Positions 1 through 5,300 of a stretch of DNA of 8,469 nucleotides are shown here, piece by piece. Source of the stretch: Candidatus Parcubacteria bacterium (lineage in GTDB: Bacteria; Patescibacteriota; Minisyncoccia; JAHIHE01; JAGLIN01); assembly GCA_023142975.1 (NCBI GenBank), contig JAGLIN010000036.1, positions 1-8,469 on the forward strand. The letters are read 5' to 3'. The number at the start of each line of letters is the position of its first letter. Within the stretch, counting starts at the first letter, position 1. The notes beneath the pieces are model-generated. The model was given only the letters and a program-made list of their open reading frames with translations. It had not been told where the DNA came from and made no database searches. A program made the translations under genes and the position numbers.

Positions 1-132
1 ATTGAACAATCAATGGCGGAAATTAAATGGAATGCTGAAGCGTGCAAGAAAATTTATAAAAAAGGTGTTGTTGATATTTCAATTAAAACTATAAAAATTG
101 CGTTGGAGGGGTTTGAGGGGTTGATGGCGTAG
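1..132 (+). CDS. 3' end of an unrecognised gene (partial, 43 codons visible)
   Basis: The reading frame is open from base 1 and stops at TAG 130-132, giving a 43-residue C-terminal tail. The visible part is lysine-rich with alternating hydrophobic residues (CKKIYKKGVVDISIKTIKIA, then LEGFEGLMA), which suggests a helical end of a soluble protein. I do not recognise the family. The stop codon is bases 2-4 of the 29-nt palindrome at 129-157, so the present C-terminus seems to have been set by insertion of that palindrome. The native end may have been a few residues longer or different. The coding assignment rests on an uninterrupted frame and plausible amino-acid composition only. The 5' part is outside the window. 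Confidence 0.55.
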   Translation: MEQSMAEIKWNAEACKKIYKKGVVDISIKTIKIALEGFEGLMA

Positions 133-157
133 GAACAGGGCAGTGCCCTGTTCCTAC
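129..157. repeat. Family-1 palindrome, left copy (REP-like, RAYT1-associated)
   Basis: This is a perfect inverted repeat: 14-nt arm GTAGGAACAGGGCA, one central G, then the exact reverse complement of the arm. It ends the upstream reading frame (TAG at 130-132) and lies 33 nt before the RAYT1 start. TGTTTTAT follows the right arm, so the transcript could also work as an intrinsic terminator for the upstream gene, although the T-run is short. The same palindrome recurs at 491-519 and 769-797, with variants at 311-336 and 6091-6119. It is inferred to be the target or end sequence of the RAYT1 transposase. Confidence 0.9.
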
Positions 158-190
158 TGTTTTATGCAAGATAAATGTAATTAAAACATA

Positions 191-754
191 ATGAAATATA
201 AACAACAAAAGCAATATAGATATAAAGATTATGATTATTCGCAAAGTGGTTTTTACTTCGTAACAATTTGTACCAAAAATCACCAGATGTTTTTTGGCGA
301 TATTGTGAAATTGGGAACAGAGCATTGTCCAATTTATAAAATGAAATTATCAGAAATTGGAAAAATCGCAGAAAAATATTGGTTGGAAATTCCAAAACAT
401 TTTTCATTTGTTAATTTGGATGAATGGATAATTATGTCAAATCATATTCATGGAATTATTGAAATTGATAAAAGTAGTAGCGAATTTAAAGTAGGAACAG
501 GGCAATGCCCTGTTCCTACGGGTTCAAGTTTTGGACATGTTACACCAAAATCACTTTCAACAATTATCGGATCTTTCAAAGCAATTGTAACAAAAACTAT
601 TAATCAGAAATATTCCGAAAATAATTTTTCATGGCAACCACGATTTCACGATCGCATAATAAGAAATGAAAAGGAATTAGACGCGATCAGAAAATATGTT
701 TGCGAAAATCCTGTGAAATGGCATTTAGATAAATATAATCCTGTAAATTTTTAG
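191..754 (+). CDS. REP-associated tyrosine transposase (Y1_Tnp / RAYT family), RAYT1
   Basis: The 187-residue product is a single-stranded-DNA HUH transposase of the IS200-like/RAYT type, which nicks and joins hairpin-bearing DNA through a tyrosine. The N-terminal block contains YDYSQSGFYFVTICTKN (about residues 14-30). The metal-binding HUH motif is in IIMSNHIHGII, with H85 and H87. The likely catalytic tyrosine is Y169 in IRKYVCENP. The C-terminal RFHDRIIRNEKEL is also typical of the family. Length is normal. The start is ATG 191 with no clear Shine-Dalgarno sequence. Two loop regions hold palindrome-derived peptide: residues about 101-110 (VGTGQCPVPT, from the copy at 491-519) and a degenerate stretch KLGTEHCPIYK at residues 40-50. 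Both fall between conserved blocks, so the catalytic core looks intact. Confidence 0.93.
   Translation: MKYKQQKQYRYKDYDYSQSGFYFVTICTKNHQMFFGDIVKLGTEHCPIYKMKLSEIGKIAEKYWLEIPKHFSFVNLDEWIIMSNHIHGIIEIDKSSSEFKVGTGQCPVPTGSSFGHVTPKSLSTIIGSFKAIVTKTINQKYSENNFSWQPRFHDRIIRNEKELDAIRKYVCENPVKWHLDKYNPVNF
311..336. repeat. Degenerate family-1 palindrome inside RAYT1
   Basis: The stretch contains GGAACAGAGCATTGTCC, which resembles the left arm (GGAACAGGGCA) and part of the right arm of the family-1 palindrome but has lost most pairing. It encodes L-G-T-E-H-C-P-I, parallel to V-G-T-G-Q-C-P-V from the intact copy at 491-519, and in the same reading phase. It sits between the FFGDIV and MKLSEIGKIAEK blocks. 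It is probably an older insertion eroded under coding constraint, but chance similarity is possible. Confidence 0.45.
491..519. repeat. Family-1 palindrome inside the RAYT1 reading frame
   Basis: This is a perfect 14-nt-arm palindrome, identical to the copy at 129-157 except for a central A in place of G. It is read in the phase GTA-GGA-ACA and contributes V-G-T-G-Q-C-P-V-P-T to the transposase between the HUH motif and the C-terminal tyrosine block. It contains no stop in this phase. Confidence 0.9.
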
Positions 755-768
755 ATGAATTTGCAATT

Positions 769-797
769 GTAGGAACAGGGCAGTGCCCTGATCCTAC
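769..797. repeat. Family-1 palindrome, right copy
   Basis: The arms match the other copies apart from one change in the right arm (ATCCTAC where the others have TTCCTAC), which leaves 13 of 14 pairs. The copy starts 15 nt after the RAYT1 stop and ends 13 nt before the glycosyltransferase start. A transcript reading into that gene would therefore carry this hairpin in its leader. No T-run follows, so it is not a good terminator. Confidence 0.88.
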
Positions 798-810
798 TAA
801 AAACAAAAAA

Positions 811-1881
811 ATGAAAAAACTTAAAATCGCGCAAATTGCTCCTCTTTGGGAAGCTATTCCTCCGAAGAAATATGGGGGGATCGAGATTATGATAGATAAG
901 ATCACAAACGAGCTTCTAAAACGCGGTCACGAAGTGACGCTTTTTGCGAGTGGAAATTCAAAGACAAAAGCAAAATTAAAAGCGGTTTTTCCAAAGTCGC
1001 TTTTTGAAATAAAAGTTGATTGGTATCATCGTTCGCAAAACCTGATCAATGCGGCGAATGCTTTTTCAATGGCAGATGAATTTGATGTAATTCATAATCA
1101 CACTGGCGATAACGGGCTATTGTTTTCGGAAATATCAAAAACGCCGGTTCTGACAACGCTTCATAATGTTCTTCCTGGCTCAAAGCAAAAAAATTCCGAT
1201 GAATATATAACGATGAAATATTTTTCCAGAAAAACGAATTTTGTCAGTATTAGCTTTGACCAGAGAACGCATACTGATATAAAATTTAATTATGTTGATA
1301 CGATTTATAACGGTATAAATTTAAAAGATTTTACTTTTAATCCAAAGCCTCAAGATTATCTTGTCTGGCTTGGAAGAATTCACTATGGCAAGGGTCTGTG
1401 GAATGCGGTCAATGCTGCTAAAGTTTCAAAGGAAAAGTTAATTATTGCCGGCAATATAACTTGTGAAACTGACGAAGAATATTTTCAAAGCGTGAAGCCG
1501 ATGATTGACGGAAAACAAATAAAATATATTGGCGAAGTAGGCTTAAAAAAGAAAAATGAATTATTGAGTAATGCCAAAGCGGTTTTATTTCCAACAATTT
1601 GGGAAGAGCCGTTCGGTTTGGTAATGACCGAAGCGATGGCAACAGGTACTCCTGTGATCGGGTTTAAAAAAGGTTCAGTTCCAGAAGTTATTAAAAATGG
1701 GAAAACTGGTTTTGTGGTTAAGAATGACAAAGAGATGATAAAAGCAATAAGGAATATAGATAAAATTGACAGAGCGGAATGTCGAAAGCGCGTAGAAGAT
1801 AATTTTACGGTTGAGAAAATGGTTGATGGGTATGAGAAGGTTTATAAAAAGATTATAATTAAATCTAAAAAACGGAATTAA
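811..1881 (+). CDS. Glycosyltransferase family 4 (GT-B fold)
   Basis: The 356-residue product is a retaining GT4 glycosyltransferase that transfers a sugar from a nucleotide-sugar donor, probably at the cytoplasmic membrane face during envelope polysaccharide or glycolipid synthesis. The acceptor and donor cannot be read from sequence. The N-terminal Rossmann domain begins KIAQIAPLWEAIPPKKYGG, including the GGIE loop (about residues 22-25). DVIHNHTGDNG and a TTLHN motif follow. The C-terminal domain has WLGRIHYGKGL (about 191-201) and the donor-site EX7E motif E266-P-F-G-L-V-M-T-E274, then AMATGTPVIGFKKGSVPEVI. The C-terminus is strongly basic (KKIIIKSKKRN), which may help membrane association. 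ATG 811 is preceded by an A-rich stretch with no Shine-Dalgarno sequence. Length is normal for the family. Confidence 0.93.
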   Translation: MKKLKIAQIAPLWEAIPPKKYGGIEIMIDKITNELLKRGHEVTLFASGNSKTKAKLKAVFPKSLFEIKVDWYHRSQNLINAANAFSMADEFDVIHNHTGDNGLLFSEISKTPVLTTLHNVLPGSKQKNSDEYITMKYFSRKTNFVSISFDQRTHTDIKFNYVDTIYNGINLKDFTFNPKPQDYLVWLGRIHYGKGLWNAVNAAKVSKEKLIIAGNITCETDEEYFQSVKPMIDGKQIKYIGEVGLKKKNELLSNAKAVLFPTIWEEPFGLVMTEAMATGTPVIGFKKGSVPEVIKNGKTGFVVKNDKEMIKAIRNIDKIDRAECRKRVEDNFTVEKMVDGYEKVYKKIIIKSKKRN

Positions 1882-1953
1882 CCTTTTGGGAAGTCTTAAA
1901 GAATTGTGTTGTAATATGGTTGTGTAAATGCGTAAATACAAACAAAAAATATT

Positions 1954-2058
1954 CCTCTCGCGGGAACTGTTTTGTAAACAGTTCCCGATATTTCCCAAGC
2001 AAATAGAATTGTTGCATCTTCAAAACAAAGGAAACTGGTTAAAAAAACCAGTTCCCGC
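1954..2058. repeat. Family-3 REPIN-like element, copy 1 (right tip missing)
   Basis: The copy begins CCTCTCGCGGGAACTG and contains a left hairpin with perfect 12-nt arms CGGGAACTGTTT around a 3-nt TGT loop. A spacer of about 43 nt follows, then a right hairpin with arms AACTGGTT/AACCAGTT and the end CAGTTCCCGC. All 105 nt are identical to copy 2. The final GAGAGG of copy 2 is absent here and is replaced by AACAGTTTG. No RAYT for this family is visible in the window. Confidence 0.88.
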
Positions 2059-2104
2059 AACAGTTTGTTTTGAAATTTATTTTCCTAAAATTCAAAAAGT
2101 GTGT

Positions 2105-2110
2105 TAAAAT
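2105..2110 (+). promoter_or_regulatory. Candidate extended -10 box between the REPIN copies
   Basis: TAAAAT is preceded by TGTGT, resembling an extended -10 element. No good -35 is found at 16-18 nt upstream (TTTCCT is the best available). A transcript from here would carry the entire second REPIN copy in its leader. The background is AT-rich, so this is only a candidate. Confidence 0.25.
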
Positions 2111-2166
2111 ATAAAAAGTTATTGTCAATGAATAATAACCAAGGATACAAGATGCAATAATCAAAA

Positions 2167-2277
2167 CCTCTCGCGGGAACTGTTTTGTAAACAGTTCCCG
2201 ATATTTCCCAAGCAAATAGAATTGTTGCATCTTCAAAACAAAGGAAACTGGTTAAAAAAACCAGTTCCCGCGAGAGG
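2167..2277. repeat. Family-3 REPIN-like element, copy 2 (complete)
   Basis: This 111-nt element is bounded by a perfect 16-nt inverted repeat: CCTCTCGCGGGAACTG at 2167-2182 and its exact reverse complement at 2262-2277. Inside are the same left hairpin (12-nt arms, 3-nt loop) and weaker right hairpin as in copy 1. The two-hairpin, inverted-ends organisation is that of REPINs (paired inverted REP sequences). It lies 41 nt before the preferred ATG of the large surface protein. Confidence 0.9.
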
Positions 2278-2284
2278 AAAATAT

Positions 2285-2290
2285 TATAAT
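2285..2290 (+). promoter_or_regulatory. Candidate -10 box (TATAAT) for the surface-protein gene
   Basis: A perfect TATAAT lies 28 nt before ATG 2319, which would place transcription start near 2297 and give a leader of about 20 nt. The -35 position falls inside the right arm of the REPIN at 2262-2277 and has no consensus match. If real, the repeat forms the upstream part of this promoter. Chance occurrence in AT-rich DNA is possible. Confidence 0.35.
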
Positions 2291-2318
2291 AAATTTATTG
2301 TATAACAATCAAACAATT

Positions 2319-5300
2319 ATGCAAAAAATATTTAGGCAAAAAATGACTTCATGCGCCCTTGCTTTCTTAATTATATTTCAAACAATAATCGGCGTTTTTG
2401 CGCCGATGAATTTTTCTTTGGATTCGCCTTATTTGGAATCGCGGAACGCGGAGGCGGCGGCGAATTGGTACGGGACCGCCGGGTGGGGGTATCGGAAGAA
2501 AATCACGATTGATAATACGAAGGTTTCTAATACGAACCAAGCAAATTTTCCAGTCCTCGTCAATAGATCGGATGATGACTGGAAAGACACGGGCAGTGGC
2601 GGCAATGTCGGGCAGACGGACGGCGGGGATTTTCTATTTACTTCTTCTGACGGGCAGACAAAACTTTCGCACGAGATAGAGAAATATACGAACACGACAG
2701 GGGAGCTTATCGCCTGGGTCAAAATTCCAACTCTTTCCGCTTCGGTTGACACGGATATTTATCTCTATTACGGCAACGCATCTTGCGCGGATCAATGGGA
2801 CGCGGCAGGAGGAACTTGGGATAGCAGTTTTGAAATGGTTCAGCATCTTCAAGAAACTGGCGCTAATCCGCAGGTGGTTGATAGCACTTCAAATAGCAAT
2901 GACAGCGCGACTAATACTTCTGATCCAACGACTTCTGGACAAATTGACGGGGCGATGGATTTTACTTTTGCTAATAGTGATTATATAAATGTGGGTTCTT
3001 CCGCATCGCTTGATGATATTACTACTATTACTATTTGCGCTTGGGTTTATGCCAATAGCTATAGTAATGATGATCGTATTTTTGCAAAAGATCCTGATGG
3101 GGTTTCTGGTAAAACTTTTGATGTTAGGGAGGAGCCTGATAACTATTTAGAATATCGTCAAGCGTTTGTTACTAATGGTGGCTATTGGCATTCCCCAGTT
3201 GATTCTTTGCCGATTAGTCAGTGGCACTATGTTTGCGCAACTTATGATAATAGCAGTTCTGACAATAATCCTCTTCTTTATATTAATGGGTCTTCGGTAG
3301 CTGTTAATGAAAGTAAAGTGCCGGATGGAGTTGCTATGTCGGACGCTTCTTATGATGCCATTATAGGAAATAGAGATGATACGGGACGAGGCTGGAATGG
3401 TACGATTGACGAGGTTCGTATTTCTTCTACTATTCGGTCTGCGGATTGGATCGCGACAGAGTATAATAATCAATCAGATCCATCAAACTTTTACAATCTG
3501 GGCATTGAAGATACATATAATATGGATCATTTTGTCATCACAGGAAGCGCGTCCCAAACAGCGGGCGTTCCGCAGACGATTACAATTACCGCTAAAGATT
3601 CAGGAGGAAGCGTGATCACCGCTTACGCAGGAGATAAAGTTTTAACTTTTTCAGGAGCGAATAACGCGCCAGACGCCACAGTTCCAACATTTTCAGACAA
3701 AGACAGCGCGGACATCGCTCTTGGCTCGGACACAACCCTGACTTTTACAAACGGCGTCGCAACCTCCTCAATGAAACTATATAAAGCGGAAAGCGCGGAA
3801 ATAGAAGTTGACGACACGCTATATAATTCCACGGGAAGCGTTGATTATGATCTCAATGTCACAGTAGCGGGAGCAACTTTAAATAATTTTACAGTAGAAG
3901 CTCCCGCAACCGCTACTTCTGGAATCGCTTTTTCAACAACAATCACGAGTAGAGACGAATTTAATAATACAACTTTAATTGTTTCGGGAGACACGACGGT
4001 TGCCGTTGATCAGGGAAACATAGATACGGCGACATTAGCGCAAGCGCAATTTACGGATGACGGAATATGGACAGACAATCTTACCATTACAAATATTACT
4101 GAACAGCCCGCGGTAAGCCTATCCGCTACAAATGGATCTCCGACTGGAAACGACAGCATTACCGTTCTGGGGATTCCCGCCGATCCAAGCGGCTGCTCCG
4201 CTTCAAGGGTTTCAGACACGAATTTTACAATTACTTGGTCGGATAATTCTACGGTAGAAACAGGTTATGAGATAGAAAGAAAGACAGACGGAGGAAGTTG
4301 GACGCAAATTGATACGGACACGAACGGCTCGCCCTATTCAGACACAACAACTTCCGCGGATCATAAATATGAATATCAAGTTTTAGGATATAACAGCGTT
4401 GGAGATTCTGCCTCTTATTCCACGGACGCGGTTGAGCATTACACCACCCCAGACACGCCGTCAAATGTCGCAGGCGCTTATGTTTCAGACGGAGAGTTCA
4501 CAATAACTTACACAGACAACGCGGCAGTAGAAGACACACATCGCATAGAAAGATGCTCTAACGGCAATTGCGATGGAACTTATGAAACAGATCTGGCGAC
4601 CTTTGAATCATATCCCCAAACCGACACGACTAATCTCGCTGTAAATTCAAGATACCGCTGGCGAGCAAGATCAGAAACTCCAGACGCGCTTACTTCCAAT
4701 TACGGAACATCAAACTATAATTATACCACCCCAACAGCGCCGACTATCGGAACACCGGTTTATGTTGCTGATAATAATATTACCGTTAATTGGACAGACA
4801 CATCCGCTTACGAAGACGGATTTAGAGTTTGGGTTTCCGAAGACAACGGAACATTCACAGAAGTTACCTCTGGAGCAAACACCGTCGGAGCGGGAATTGA
4901 AACTTATTCGTATACATCATCCGCTAATCATTCTTACAAATTTAAAATAACAGCGCACTCTCCAAATGATTTAATCTCCGCAGACTCCGCGGAATCAGTG
5001 ATAGTCTATACCATACCATCCGCTCCGACAATCGGAACGCCAGTTTGGATTTCAGATAATGATATAACCGTCAACTGGACAGACAACTCAAATCACGAAG
5101 ATGGATTTAGGGTTTGGGTTTCTGAAGACGACGGAGCTTATGCCGAAGCAACGCCAGGGATAAATTCAACCACAACAGACATTATAACCTATTCTTACAC
5201 AGGCGGTTCTTTGAGCCATAACTACAAATTCAAAGTCCAGTCGCATTTAGTTAATAACGATTTGTCAGAATTAGTTAATATGTCTGGCGAGTCAATTACG

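Larger units (their letters stand above)
129..797 (+). mobile_element. RAYT1 unit bounded by family-1 palindromes
   Basis: A single transposase gene (191-754) is enclosed by two copies of the same 29-nt palindrome, at 129-157 and 769-797, in an element of about 669 nt. This resembles the single-stranded IS200/IS605-type layout, in which hairpins rather than terminal inverted repeats mark the ends of a Y1 HUH transposon. It also resembles RAYT genes flanked by REP sequences. I see no target-site duplication, as expected for this mechanism. Whether the unit still moves as a whole, or is a domesticated RAYT that spreads only the palindrome, cannot be decided here. Confidence 0.6.
1882..2318. other. 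Intergenic region with two REPIN-like copies, no gene seen
   Basis: The 437 nt between the glycosyltransferase stop and the preferred ATG of the surface protein hold no convincing reading frame. About half is occupied by the two copies of the two-hairpin repeat at 1954-2058 and 2167-2277. The spacer between them (2059-2166) and the tail (2278-2318) are very AT-rich and hold candidate promoter boxes. No intrinsic terminator with a T-run is visible after the glycosyltransferase. Confidence 0.7.

Noticed and set aside
687..905. Minus-strand open frame across the palindrome between RAYT1 and the glycosyltransferase
   Set aside because: It spans two well-supported plus-strand genes and is open partly because the palindrome has open phases on both strands. 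There is no family resemblance.
1954..2277. CRISPR array or riboswitch in the gap before the surface-protein gene
   Set aside because: There are only two copies of a 105-111-nt unit with hairpins and inverted ends, no short regular repeats or unique spacers, and no known riboswitch core. REPIN-like duplication fits better.
2298..2318. TTG at 2298 as the start of the surface protein
   Set aside because: It only adds seven polar residues before a canonical ATG that gives a good signal peptide with a basic start. Neither start has a Shine-Dalgarno sequence, so ATG 2319 is preferred.
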